NCBI GenBank assembly: GCA_022824585.1
Contig: JAJDZN010000264.1
Coordinates: 1-34,314 of the forward strand
DNA from: Bryobacterales bacterium
GTDB taxonomy: Bacteria; Acidobacteriota; Terriglobia; Bryobacterales; UBA6623
DNA length: 34,314 nt
Direction: 5' to 3'
Shown here: positions 8,855 to 16,255 of the stretch, piece after piece
Position numbering within the stretch: the stretch's first letter is position 1
Layout: every line of letters begins with the position of its first letter
Notes under the pieces: generated by a model
The model's input: only the letters and a program-made list of their open reading frames with translations
Told to the model about the DNA's origin: nothing
The model's database searches: none
Translations under genes and position numbers: made by a program

Positions 8855-11629
8855 ATGCGAAGTCCCTTGGTCTTTTTCCTCCTGTGTGCGGCGCAGCTAG
8901 CCGCGGAGTCGGCTCCGAAGACGATCTACATCAGCTTGGGCGAAAACGCCGAGTCCGTGGAGGCTTGGGACGGCTCGATTCGCGTGTCCGGAGGGGAGCT
9001 GCTCCTATTGGAGGAGCGCCACTTCATGACCGAGGACGAGCTTACCGGCGAGAACGCATGGAAAGCTACGACCCGCCAAGAGCAGATCCGCGGGTTCCCG
9101 CGCGTGAACTACAACGAGATGAGCCCGGCGGAGTTGCCGCCAACACAGTATTCGCCCGTGGGCCTTTTCGCGGTCGTCGACGGGGATGAATCGACCAGCC
9201 TGCGAATCCGTACCAAGCAAGGCAACGTTGCGTTCCGCATCGGGGATCTGGCAGGAGGGGCTAGATCGTTGCTCGACGGACGCGTGAGGGCCAGCCTGAC
9301 GCCCACGGTCGAGAAGCTGTCAGGGTCTGAGTACGAGGATGACGAGGCTGCGATCGCGCGCGTCTCCGACGGCGTCGTAGCGGCAGCGTGGGTGGCCTAC
9401 AAGGATCGGGCCGACAGTGTGCTGGTGCGACTGCGCCGCGACGGATCGTGGGAGAGCGCCCAGGAAGTCACTCCCGCGCCGGCCGATGTCTGGCGCGCGT
9501 CAGCGGCCGCCGATGGCAATGGGCGGCTATGGGTGTTCTGGAGCCAGCGGGACGACGACCGCTGGGACCTTTGGGGCAGGCTTCTGGACGGCGCCGACTG
9601 GCGGGAACCGCAGAAGATCAGCACCGCGGGCTCGAATACGTTTCACCGGGCGGCTGCGACCGCCGACGGCAAGGTTGTCGTGGCGTGGCAGAGTGCGCAA
9701 GGCGCGGCTGGCGGTGCGCAGACGGATATCTGGATGCGCGTGTGGGACGGATCTTGGGGAGAGCCGCTGAAGGTCAGCGAGTCGCCCGCCAATGACTGGG
9801 AGCCGCAGGTGGCCGGCGGACCGGATGGCCAGGCGCATGTCGTGTGGGACGGCTACCACGAAGGCAACTACGACGTGTTCTACCGCTCGTATGCCGGCGG
9901 GAAGCTTGGCGATATCGAACAGGTCACCAGCAGCGCGCGCTTCCAGGCGCATGCCAACGTGGCGGTCGCTCCGGATGGCACGCCATGGCTTGCGTGGAAC
10001 GAATCGGGCACGAACTGGGGCAAGGACCAAGGGTACCTAGTCACCCCGCCGCTGGCCGTGCCGTTGCACCAAGAGCGCTCGATCCAGATCGTGAAGCGCT
10101 CCGGCGGGTCGTGGGTGGAGCCCAAGGCGGAACTGGAGCCGTTCTATGTCTACCGCTTGTACCCGAACTTCGAGAACCCGCAACTGGCGTTCGATGGCAG
10201 CGGGACGTTGACGATGCTGTTCCGGCACTGGACGCGCCAGCGGGCGCACAGCATCGGGGCGCGCATGATGTGGGAGACGTTTCTGACGCGCTTCGATGGC
10301 ACCGAATGGTCGCATCCGGTGCCTTTGGCGCATAGCCAGGGATCGATCGAGAAGCGTCCCGCCATGGCGCTTGTGGGCGGGGAGTTGGTCGCGGCTTGGA
10401 TGACTGACAACCGCAATTTCGCGAATGCCGTGCCGCAGAACGCGGAGATCTATGCGGCCAGCCTAGGCGAGGCCGCCGGCCAGCCCGACTATTCCGCTGG
10501 GAACTTCGGGCAATACTCCGAGCCATTTGCCGAGGCAGTGCCGGTCCATCCCTTCGAGGAGCGGAACATCGAGACGATTCGCGGATATGTTGTCGATGCG
10601 GGGGAAAAGCAGTTCAAGATCTATCGCGGCGACATGCATCGCCATACCGACATCTCGCAGGACTTCAAGTACGACGGCTCGCTGATCGAGGTGTATCGAT
10701 ACGCCTTGGACGCGGTCGGCTTTGACTACATCGTGCCGACCGACCACCAGCTGGGCTACGACCAGGAGTTCACTTGGTGGCAGGACGAAAAGCTGACGGA
10801 CCTGTTCCACGTGCCCGGGACGTTCGTGCCCATGTTCGGCTACGAGCGGTCGCTCAACTTCCCGAACGGGCACCGCAACATCATCTTCGGCAAGCGCGGC
10901 ACGCGGACGCTGCCGATCCCGGACGCCGAACGGCGCGGCGAAGAGCGCGCCGAGAAGCTGTATGCCTACCTGCACGAAAACGACGGCATCTCCATGCCGC
11001 ACAGTTCCGGCACGGCACAGGGCACGGATTGGTTCAACAACGATCCCGAGGTCGAGCCGCTGCTGGAGATCTTCCAGGGGTACCGGGCCAGCTACGAGTA
11101 CATGGGCGCGCCGCTGGCCGCATCTGCGCAAAAGCTCCGCGAGCAGCGCTCCGGCTTCAATCCGATCGGGTACTGGTGGGATGCCCTGCGCAAGGGCTAC
11201 AAGATCGGCGTGCAAGCCTCCTCTGACCATTGGTCGACCCACATTTCGTACGCCATGATCGTCGCGGAGGAGTTTACCCGCGAGTCGATGTTCGCGGCGC
11301 TGAAGGCGCGCCATGCCTACGGCGCCACAGACAATATCGTGCTGGACTTCCAAGCCGTGGACGCAAGCGGGCAGCACCACATCATGGGCGATATCGTCAA
11401 TTCCCAGCAGGCGCCGCGCTTGCTGATCCGGGCCTTGGGAACGGATCGGATCAAGCAGTTCGTGATCGTCAAGAACCAAGAGATCGTCTACACCAGCCAC
11501 CCCAACCACGAGGAGTACTCGTTCGAGTACACGGACCGCAACTTCGAGGCCGGGTCGAACTACTACTACATCCGCGTGGTGCAGAACGACGGGCAGGTGG
11601 CGTGGAGTTCGCCGATCTGGGTGGAGTAG
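8855..11629 (+). CDS. Secreted beta-propeller plus PHP-type (DUF3604-like) metallohydrolase
   Basis: 924-residue exported protein. Residues 1-18 form a signal peptide (MRSPLVFFLLCAAQLAAES). Residues about 120-520 hold repeated blades of the form dG-W-x-P ... DG-x-wv-W, resembling sialidase or exo-alpha-type propellers. The C-terminal half carries a PHP-like metal site: GDMHRHTDIS (His595, His597, Asp599), then VPTDHQLG, MPHSSGT and SSDHWSTH near residue 790, followed by a helix with ALKARHAYGATDNI. The last features are those of DUF3604 proteins, which are PHP-superfamily predicted metal-dependent hydrolases of unknown substrate. The start at 8855 is chosen for the signal peptide; an in-frame ATG at 8780 would bury it. 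A GAGCC hairpin follows the stop. Fusion of a propeller to the PHP part suggests a carbohydrate- or polymer-bound substrate, which is inference. Confidence 0.75.
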   Translation: MRSPLVFFLLCAAQLAAESAPKTIYISLGENAESVEAWDGSIRVSGGELLLLEERHFMTEDELTGENAWKATTRQEQIRGFPRVNYNEMSPAELPPTQYSPVGLFAVVDGDESTSLRIRTKQGNVAFRIGDLAGGARSLLDGRVRASLTPTVEKLSGSEYEDDEAAIARVSDGVVAAAWVAYKDRADSVLVRLRRDGSWESAQEVTPAPADVWRASAAADGNGRLWVFWSQRDDDRWDLWGRLLDGADWREPQKISTAGSNTFHRAAATADGKVVVAWQSAQGAAGGAQTDIWMRVWDGSWGEPLKVSESPANDWEPQVAGGPDGQAHVVWDGYHEGNYDVFYRSYAGGKLGDIEQVTSSARFQAHANVAVAPDGTPWLAWNESGTNWGKDQGYLVTPPLAVPLHQERSIQIVKRSGGSWVEPKAELEPFYVYRLYPNFENPQLAFDGSGTLTMLFRHWTRQRAHSIGARMMWETFLTRFDGTEWSHPVPLAHSQGSIEKRPAMALVGGELVAAWMTDNRNFANAVPQNAEIYAASLGEAAGQPDYSAGNFGQYSEPFAEAVPVHPFEERNIETIRGYVVDAGEKQFKIYRGDMHRHTDISQDFKYDGSLIEVYRYALDAVGFDYIVPTDHQLGYDQEFTWWQDEKLTDLFHVPGTFVPMFGYERSLNFPNGHRNIIFGKRGTRTLPIPDAERRGEERAEKLYAYLHENDGISMPHSSGTAQGTDWFNNDPEVEPLLEIFQGYRASYEYMGAPLAASAQKLREQRSGFNPIGYWWDALRKGYKIGVQASSDHWSTHISYAMIVAEEFTRESMFAALKARHAYGATDNIVLDFQAVDASGQHHIMGDIVNSQQAPRLLIRALGTDRIKQFVIVKNQEIVYTSHPNHEEYSFEYTDRNFEAGSNYYYIRVVQNDGQVAWSSPIWVE

Positions 11630-11632
11630 AGG

Positions 11633-11658
11633 GAGCCACGGTGATATCACTGCGGCTC
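11633..11658 (+). terminator. Hairpin after the propeller-PHP gene
   Basis: GAGCC (11633-11637) pairs with GGCTC (11654-11658) around the perfect palindrome GTGATATCAC (11641-11650), leaving one A-C mismatch and one G-U pair. It begins 4 bases after the stop codon. The following T-run is weak (TTGCATT), so this may be a Rho-independent terminator of low efficiency or an RNA-stabilising hairpin. Confidence 0.5.
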
Positions 11659-11912
11659 TTGCATTGACCGGCAGGTTCCGCCCCGCTCTCTCGGGAGGCT
11701 CGATGCTGCTGATCCAAGGGGCGGTTTGTGGGCCCCCCGCGGTTCTCCTGTAGTGGGGCCAGTCGCGGAACCGAGCTCCAAAGTTACCGAAGGTTGCAGT
11801 TCTTCCACCGGTGGTCAGCTGTCATCTGTTCTCACCGATGCAATGCAGCGGGAGACACCCTATTCCGCCCATTGCGTCAGGTGCCAGCCCCACACTCTTG
11901 CGGTTGCTTCAC

Positions 11913-12467
11913 CTACCTTCTTCGTTGTCCCTTGTTCCGCTTCGTCGCTACGTTAAGCTTGTCCATGAGGTGATTCGCTAAAACCAGCAAGTCTAATGCT
12001 ACTTTTGGATCGTCATTGAGCTCATGATCGTGCGCTCTGGGGTTCCTTATTCCGGTCATCGCACCCGCGAAGATGTCCATGTACCCACGTTGTTCGTCTT
12101 TCTCAGAGCGCGACGATAGGTTATTGAGGCCAAGAACCGGATCATTCGCGCTGAAGGCGGTGCGCATTAGGTCGGCTCCGTCTATTGACAGTCGGGACTT
12201 GCTCTTGACAGCATTATTCAAACACTTGAATGCCTCCTCAACAGCGCGTGCGTAGTAGTTGTCGCGAAACAGCGAACGACTTACCTCGCGAATCGAAGGA
12301 TTTGTGATGAACTTGTCAAATGTGTGCAGCAACGACAAAGTCCCGCCATCGACCTCTCGACTTGCCTGAACGCGATCCAGCCCTATTTCGGCCAACTCTC
12401 GTTGGAGACCGGCAGCTAGCCCGTACCACCGCCCATAACCACGAGAGTGCTGCGGCATTCCAGTCAT
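11913..12467 (-). CDS. HEPN/Ymh-type (TIGR02391-like) protein, putative RNase effector
   Basis: 184-residue soluble protein, second gene of a two-gene cassette. The C-terminal two thirds match what I know of the TIGR02391/Hypoth_Ymh family: ITNPSIREVSRSLFRDNYYARAV, then FKCLNNAVK, DGADLMRTAFS, GYMDIFAGAMTGIRNPRAHDH and a final helix LLVLANHLMDKL. Arg141-(four residues)-His146 in IRNPRAH is the R-X4-H motif of HEPN ribonucleases. That suggests RNA cleavage, though many HEPN family members are untested. The start codon overlaps the stop of the upstream gene by 4 bases (ATGA at 12464-12467), so translation is coupled. Base composition is lower in G+C than flanking genes (sampled rows 50% and 43%, versus about 60% nearby), a sign of transfer. 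The role in toxin-antitoxin or abortive infection is inference. Confidence 0.75.
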   Translation of the reverse strand: MTGMPQHSRGYGRWYGLAAGLQRELAEIGLDRVQASREVDGGTLSLLHTFDKFITNPSIREVSRSLFRDNYYARAVEEAFKCLNNAVKSKSRLSIDGADLMRTAFSANDPVLGLNNLSSRSEKDEQRGYMDIFAGAMTGIRNPRAHDHELNDDPKVALDLLVLANHLMDKLNVATKRNKGQRRR

Positions 12468-13264
12468 TCGCTGCGGCCGTACAAATGCTTCGCCATACTC
12501 GCAAAGATCTGATCAATTTGCTCCGCTGAAGCTGTCGCATCTATGTGTACCTGCACGTCTATGTGTAGCGAAGGCTCACGCACGGTCTTTCCATTCGCGG
12601 CATTGGTGCCGTTCGTGGTTGTTGTGCGCTCCTGACCGCCATGCGACTCAACACTGGCGGATGGCACATCTTCTTCACTGGGATTAGAGGAGCCTATCCC
12701 GCCCATCGCATCCTCGATTCCTCTGACATAGTCCACACCGCCGACTTCCTGCACTAGTTCCACGTATCGAACATTGGCAACGAATATTTCAGCAGCCCGT
12801 TCGCGGTCCTCCTCTTCGATCCCTGCATGGCCAAGTTCATCTTGCAGCACAGACGCGTCCGGCAGGCGTTTACCTCGCAGCTTCTCGTACAGCGCATTAA
12901 ACGGTGTAAAGCGCGTTATTGCGAGGTCGAACATCTTCTGAGTCCTTTCAGAAGACCGATGGTCCGCAGATACTGCCCGGCCTTCCTTCGTAACCGTCAA
13001 GGATGACGAAGCATAACTCCCAGACGTCAGACCATACTTTGACGAAGTCACAATAAGGGTGCGCGTTGCGCTACTAGATGGCGACTTGCCCATCTTGTCG
13101 AGCACCGTCAACCGATTCATTTGACCGTCGATGCCGTATTCAAGGATTGTCTTTGGCAACGCTAACGTGTTCTCGAGCGGCAACAGCGGGAATGGTTTCG
13201 TCTTTCGGCTTCGACTAGGCTTCTTCTGGTCGGCTGCGGTCTCGGCTGCAGTTTGTGGTGTCAT
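12464..13264 (-). CDS. Winged-helix-like protein paired with the HEPN gene
   Basis: 266 residues; first gene of the coupled cassette. After a basic, Lys/Arg-rich N-terminus (KKPSRSRKTKPFPLLPLENT), residues about 40-105 read NRLTVLDKMGKSPSSSATRTL, a YGLTSGSYASSS segment and LTVTKEGRAVSA, which looks like a winged-helix fold (recognition helix then wing). Residues about 110-180 are helical (FTPFNALYEKL, EEDRERAAEIFVANVRYVEL). A linker rich in Ser, Thr, Asn and Gly (about 190-225) leads to a conserved-looking tail, LHIDVQVHIDATASAEQIDQ, then IFASMAKHLYG. I recall this N-terminal plus C-terminal pattern from uncharacterised accessory-island proteins, but cannot name a family. Being first in a coupled pair, it could be the antitoxin, sensor or regulator of the HEPN protein. 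That is inference. Confidence 0.6.
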   Translation of the reverse strand: MTPQTAAETAADQKKPSRSRKTKPFPLLPLENTLALPKTILEYGIDGQMNRLTVLDKMGKSPSSSATRTLIVTSSKYGLTSGSYASSSLTVTKEGRAVSADHRSSERTQKMFDLAITRFTPFNALYEKLRGKRLPDASVLQDELGHAGIEEEDRERAAEIFVANVRYVELVQEVGGVDYVRGIEDAMGGIGSSNPSEEDVPSASVESHGGQERTTTTNGTNAANGKTVREPSLHIDVQVHIDATASAEQIDQIFASMAKHLYGRSE

Positions 13265-13279
13265 GACTGAGAATGGTCC

Positions 13280-13465
13280 ATGCCTCGTTACGCGTCAGAG
13301 ATCAGGGATTTGCGGGTTCGGATCTTCTTGAAACCCCTAGTCGAAGATCCTGAATCCTATGAGGGCGATCTTAGCATGATTAACGCTCGGGACTGGCCGG
13401 TCTTCAGGAACGTGCGCCCGAGAACAACTCAGAAAGCGAACCTACCACCGTCTGCAGCACGGTAG
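13280..13465 (+). other. Possible small divergent transcript or 61-residue ORF
   Basis: A 61-codon frame starts 15 bases from the start of the divergent cassette gene, and an intrinsic terminator overlaps its stop. The product (MPRYASEIRDLRVRIF near its start) is not recognised, has no ribosome binding site and no domain. Because the stop falls inside the terminator stem, a non-coding RNA ending at 13478 is as likely as a protein. I see no secure promoter. It is listed because the terminator needs a plus-strand transcript. Confidence 0.25.
13320..13350. promoter_or_regulatory. 8-bp inverted repeat upstream of the HEPN cassette
   Basis: GGATCTTC (13320-13327) and GAAGATCC (13343-13350) are exact inverted copies separated by 15 bases, 56-86 bases before the first ATG of the cassette. 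This spacing would suit a dimeric regulator, possibly the winged-helix-like product itself (inference). On the plus strand it would instead form a hairpin inside the possible small transcript. Confidence 0.35.
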
Positions 13466-13478
13466 GCGGTAGTTTTTT
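13442..13478 (+). terminator. Intrinsic terminator, bulged stem plus T6
   Basis: CTACC-ACCGT (13442-13451) pairs with ACGGT (13459-13463) and GGTAG (13468-13472), with a 4-base bulge AGGC, followed at once by six T residues (13473-13478). The T-run is only on the plus strand, so it ends a plus-strand transcript between 13265 and 13478. No recognised protein gene lies there. Confidence 0.6.
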
Positions 13479-13892
13479 GCGCACGAGGGCGAAATGCAGG
13501 TATGACGTTGATTTTGGAGCACTTAGGCTGTAGCGTCACGTACTACCCGCCACCGATGCGGCGCGCCAGCGAAAGGTGCAGGTGTGGACGCCTGGGAGCG
13601 GGCGACGATGATTCGGGCGGGCGAGGAGAAGCCCGACCTTGAAGAGCCACCGGGTGGTGACCTCTCCGTCCGATCTTCGGAAGCTGGGCGAGTTCAACGG
13701 TGGACAAACTAGATGGCGCGGCTGGTGTCAAGAGCCAATGGTGCCACAATCTACATGCCCCTCAGCCTGCGGGCAGCGTCTGGGCGACTGCTAGCCTAAG
13801 GAGCAGATCGAGTCGGCCAGTCAGTCACGGCACGGGGCGTGGTTCTGGTAGCGGCTCTACTGCGGAATGTCATGGTGGTCGAAGAACCGAGT
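13479..13892. other. Intergenic stretch before the RelBE-type pair
   Basis: About 410 bases with no recognisable gene on either strand. Short frames on both strands (for example a Pro/Arg-rich minus frame at 13543-13749) have no start signals or family features. The stretch ends with the ribosome binding site of the antitoxin gene. No tRNA, repeat or transposon remnant was recognised. Confidence 0.5.
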
Positions 13893-13897
13893 GGAGG
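13893..13897 (+). promoter_or_regulatory. Shine-Dalgarno site fixing the antitoxin start
   Basis: GGAGG lies 7 bases before the ATG at 13905. It is one of the best ribosome binding sites in the window and argues for that start over the upstream in-frame codon at 13839, whose leader (MVLVAALLRNVMVV) is not conserved-looking. Confidence 0.7.
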
Positions 13898-13904
13898 TAA
13901 GGAG

Positions 13905-14156
13905 ATGTCTGATCTACGCGCTGAGCTCCACGAAGAGATTGATCGAATGGCCAAGGCGGACCTAGCCGGGCTGAAGGAGTTCTTGTCGACTTATCCGGAC
14001 GAACTCGGAGCTGTCGTACGAAGAGCCCCGTACGACGACGAGCCGGTAACCGAGGAGGATATCGCGGCCATGGACGAAGCATTGGAATGGCTCGAGCAGA
14101 ACGGCGGGAGAGGCATACCCCACGATGAGGTGATGCGTGAGCACGGCCTCAAATAG
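13905..14156 (+). CDS. Antitoxin-like small acidic protein of a type II TA pair
   Basis: 83-residue acidic protein (SDLRAELHEEIDRMAKADLA at the start) with an N-terminal helical part, LKEFLSTYPDELG, then PVTEEDIAAMDEALEWLEQN near the C-terminus. The pattern (small, acidic, immediately upstream of and overlapping a RelE-like toxin) fits a RelB/Phd-like antitoxin whose N-terminus dimerises and whose tail wraps the toxin. No clear ribbon-helix-helix motif is visible, so the antitoxin subfamily is not named. Such antitoxins usually repress their own promoter; no operator could be pinned down here. The start is set by a strong GGAGG site. Confidence 0.65.
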   Translation: MSDLRAELHEEIDRMAKADLAGLKEFLSTYPDELGAVVRRAPYDDEPVTEEDIAAMDEALEWLEQNGGRGIPHDEVMREHGLK

Positions 14157-14520
14157 GTCGGGTCGAGGTCGGTATGTCGAGTGGGCCAAGCAGGCCAGTG
14201 CTGATCTCGCGAAGCTCTCCAGCCAAGAAGTTGATCGCATTCAGGCCGCTGTTGGAGAATTCGCAAGGACACGTCGTGGGAATGTCCTAGTCTTGAAAGG
14301 ATTCGATCCGCCCCGGAGCCGCCTCAGGGTAGGAAGCTGGCGAGTAATTCTGGAGATGGCACCCGCTCTCGTCCGTGTCCTGCGCGTGCTCCACAGGCGC
14401 GAGGCGTATCGGAAATCCGCGCGGATTCAGCAAGAGGTGCCCGAAGTGGGGGACACAGCCGCGGACGGGTGCGCTGAGAGCGATGCCATCGTAGCCGCTC
14501 CGGAATCGGGGTCGTTGTAG
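14137..14520 (+). CDS. RelE/ParE-superfamily toxin with a C-terminal extension
   Basis: 127 residues, starting with GTG at 14137 and overlapping the antitoxin gene by 20 bases, which implies coupled translation. The core (residues about 10-92) is RelE-like: YVEWAKQASADLAKLS, then the RLRVGSWRVILEM strands and VLHRREAYR at the end, the usual RxRVGxxR...HRxxYR pattern. Known RelE toxins cleave mRNA in the ribosome; ParE relatives poison gyrase, and sequence by eye cannot choose. RelE proteins usually end near residue 85-95; here about 30 acidic, Gly/Ala-rich residues (EVPEVGDTAADGCAESD and onward) follow. The tail could be a harmless read-through or a real extension. Confidence 0.78.
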   Translation: MSTASNRSGRGRYVEWAKQASADLAKLSSQEVDRIQAAVGEFARTRRGNVLVLKGFDPPRSRLRVGSWRVILEMAPALVRVLRVLHRREAYRKSARIQQEVPEVGDTAADGCAESDAIVAAPESGSL

Positions 14521-14561
14521 CTTCGGTCCATGGAGTGCTGTCACGCGGTATCCGCCATTTC

Positions 14562-14593
14562 GAGGGTTTCAAGTGCCGCCAATCGAAGCCCTC
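14562..14593 (+). terminator. Hairpin downstream of the RelE-like gene
   Basis: GAGGGTTTC (14562-14570) pairs with GAAGCCCTC (14585-14593) over 9 bp with one G-U pair and a 14-base loop, 41 bases after the toxin stop. No T-run follows, so it is a weak terminator candidate or an RNA 3'-end stabiliser. The rest of 14594-14790 shows nothing recognisable. Confidence 0.35.
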
Positions 14594-14790
14594 CGGGCGG
14601 AGGCGATTCCGTCGTGTGTCCGAAACCCGAGCGGGTGATTTCTCAGACTGTCAGATCCCTATCGGGCCATCATTCATAGGTGAATTTCTTCCCATCCAGT
14701 CGGTCTGGCAGGGTTTGTCCGTTCACTCTGGAATGGCCGCCCCTTCCATAGCGATAGGCTCAGACTCTTGGAGGCTCTGGGGCGCTCCAC

Positions 14791-16164
14791 CTACACTTGG
14801 TCCGGCATCACGTAAGGCTCGCGGTATTTCCGAGTGAGCAGCGCGTTCGCCGCCTCGTCGTCGGCGAACGTTTCGCTTTGTGGATCGAACTCCAGCTTGC
14901 GGCCGACGCGGTAGGCGATGTTGGCCAAGTGGCACAGGGAAGTGGACAGGTGGCCCTGCTCTACCTCGCAATTCAGGTCTTCGCGCTTGCGCGAGCGCAC
15001 GCACTCGATGAAGTTCTGGAAGTGGCTCACCTCGGGCAGGTCGAGATCCGGGATCTCCGGTCCCGGCGGGTAGGAAATATCCGGAAAGCTGAGATTGTTG
15101 GTCCGGTACGACACGCCGCTTTCCGAGTCCGGGCGGTCGCGCGGCAGGAACTGCCCCCGGGTCGCCTTCCAGTTGTCGTGGGAGCCGATATACCCCTGAT
15201 CGGTGAAGAAGAAGCCTCCCACGCGCACGCCTCCGAAGGACGGGCTATACAGCGTGGTCGCCTCGATCTCGAGCAGCGTCCCGTCGGCGTACTCGAACGT
15301 GCCCACCTGCACGTTCGGCACCTCGGAGTCCGAGTCCTCCACGAACTGGCCGCCGGCGCAGTGGATTCTGACTGGGTGGACCTGCTTGTCCAAGCCCCAG
15401 CGCAGGACGTCGAGGTGGTGTACTCCGTTGTTGCCGACTTCGGACGTTGAAGTGTCCCAAAAGAAGTGCCAGCCGTAGTGGAAACGGTTCAGGTCGAACG
15501 CGCGGTACGGCGCCGGTCCGAGGTAGAGGTCCCAATTGACGCCTTCTGGAATCGATGACTCCTGTACCTTGCCGATGTTGATCCTGCCCCGGTAGATGAC
15601 CGCCTTGCCGCGGTAGGCCTTGCCGAACCCGCCGCTCCGCACGTAGCTCGTCACCGATTGCACGCGCTGCGAGCTGCGCCGCTGGAGCCCTACTTGGACC
15701 ATGCGCCCGTACGTGCGGGCCGCCTGGACCATCTTGCGGCCTTCCGCCAGCGTGTAGGAGCACGGCTTCTCGCAGTAGACGTCCTTGCCCGCCTGGCACC
15801 CCCACACGGTCATCAGGGCGTGCCAGTGGTCCGGCGTTGCCACCGAGATCGCGTCAACGTCGTCGCGCTCCAGCAAGCGCCGGAAATCGGTCTCCGTCTC
15901 CGGCCGGTAGCCAGCCGCCCCCTCGACTTCCGCGAGTGCGTCGGCAAACAGGCGCTCGTCGATATCGCACAGGTGCGTGACCCGCACGCCCGGCATCGCG
16001 GCGAACTCCCGGTAGTGACTGCGGCCGCGGCCGCGGATGCCGATGACAGCGATGTTGACGGTGTCGCTCGCCGGTGCTTGGGCCCCGCCGGATTGGGCGG
16101 ACGCAGCCGCAAGCCCAGCTCCCAGCGCCGTCTTGGTCACGAATTTCCGTCGAGTCGTTGCCAT
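14791..16164 (-). CDS. Tat-exported Gfo/Idh/MocA-family oxidoreductase
   Basis: 457 residues. A twin-arginine signal peptide opens the protein (TTRRKFVTKTALGAG, then AAASAQSGGAQA). A Rossmann fold follows (VNIAVIGIRGRGRSH), with CDIDERLF, ATPDHWHAL, and the signature CEKP near residues 131-134. The substrate domain includes NNGVHHLDVLRWGL, where the His and Asp are of the catalytic type. Family members are NAD(P)-dependent sugar or inositol dehydrogenases and some act as glycosidases; periplasmic Tat-exported ones are abundant in Planctomycetes and Acidobacteria with unknown substrates. Export with bound cofactor is the usual reason for Tat (inference). A GGAGG site sits about 11 bases before the ATG and a TAGAAT -10 lies 39 bases before it. 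It runs divergently from the UPF0182 gene, so the two share a promoter region. Confidence 0.85.
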   Translation of the reverse strand: MATTRRKFVTKTALGAGLAAASAQSGGAQAPASDTVNIAVIGIRGRGRSHYREFAAMPGVRVTHLCDIDERLFADALAEVEGAAGYRPETETDFRRLLERDDVDAISVATPDHWHALMTVWGCQAGKDVYCEKPCSYTLAEGRKMVQAARTYGRMVQVGLQRRSSQRVQSVTSYVRSGGFGKAYRGKAVIYRGRINIGKVQESSIPEGVNWDLYLGPAPYRAFDLNRFHYGWHFFWDTSTSEVGNNGVHHLDVLRWGLDKQVHPVRIHCAGGQFVEDSDSEVPNVQVGTFEYADGTLLEIEATTLYSPSFGGVRVGGFFFTDQGYIGSHDNWKATRGQFLPRDRPDSESGVSYRTNNLSFPDISYPPGPEIPDLDLPEVSHFQNFIECVRSRKREDLNCEVEQGHLSTSLCHLANIAYRVGRKLEFDPQSETFADDEAANALLTRKYREPYVMPDQV

Positions 16165-16203
16165 CGTCTTGCCGCCCTCCAGAGCCGGTCCGAATCGAGC
16201 CGC

Positions 16204-16209
16204 ATTCTA
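16204..16209 (-). promoter_or_regulatory. -10-like TAGAAT for the Gfo/Idh gene
   Basis: The minus strand reads TAGAAT, 39 bases before the ATG at 16164, with a GGAGG site between. No -35 hexamer stands out at 16-18 bases. Confidence 0.35.
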
Positions 16210-16255
16210 GCAGCCGAAGCGCGCTGCCGACAGGAACGCGTCAAAGGCTGGCGGC

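Noticed and set aside
10463..11650. Long minus-strand frame (395 codons) opposite the PHP gene
   Set aside because: It mirrors a well-supported gene; the product is His/Arg/Val/Leu-rich without domains, as expected for antisense frames in high-G+C DNA.
11805..11814. Palindrome CCACCGGTGG
   Set aside because: Ten-base palindromes are expected by chance in this composition and nothing around it gives it a role. The rest of 11659-11912 shows no recognisable gene or RNA.
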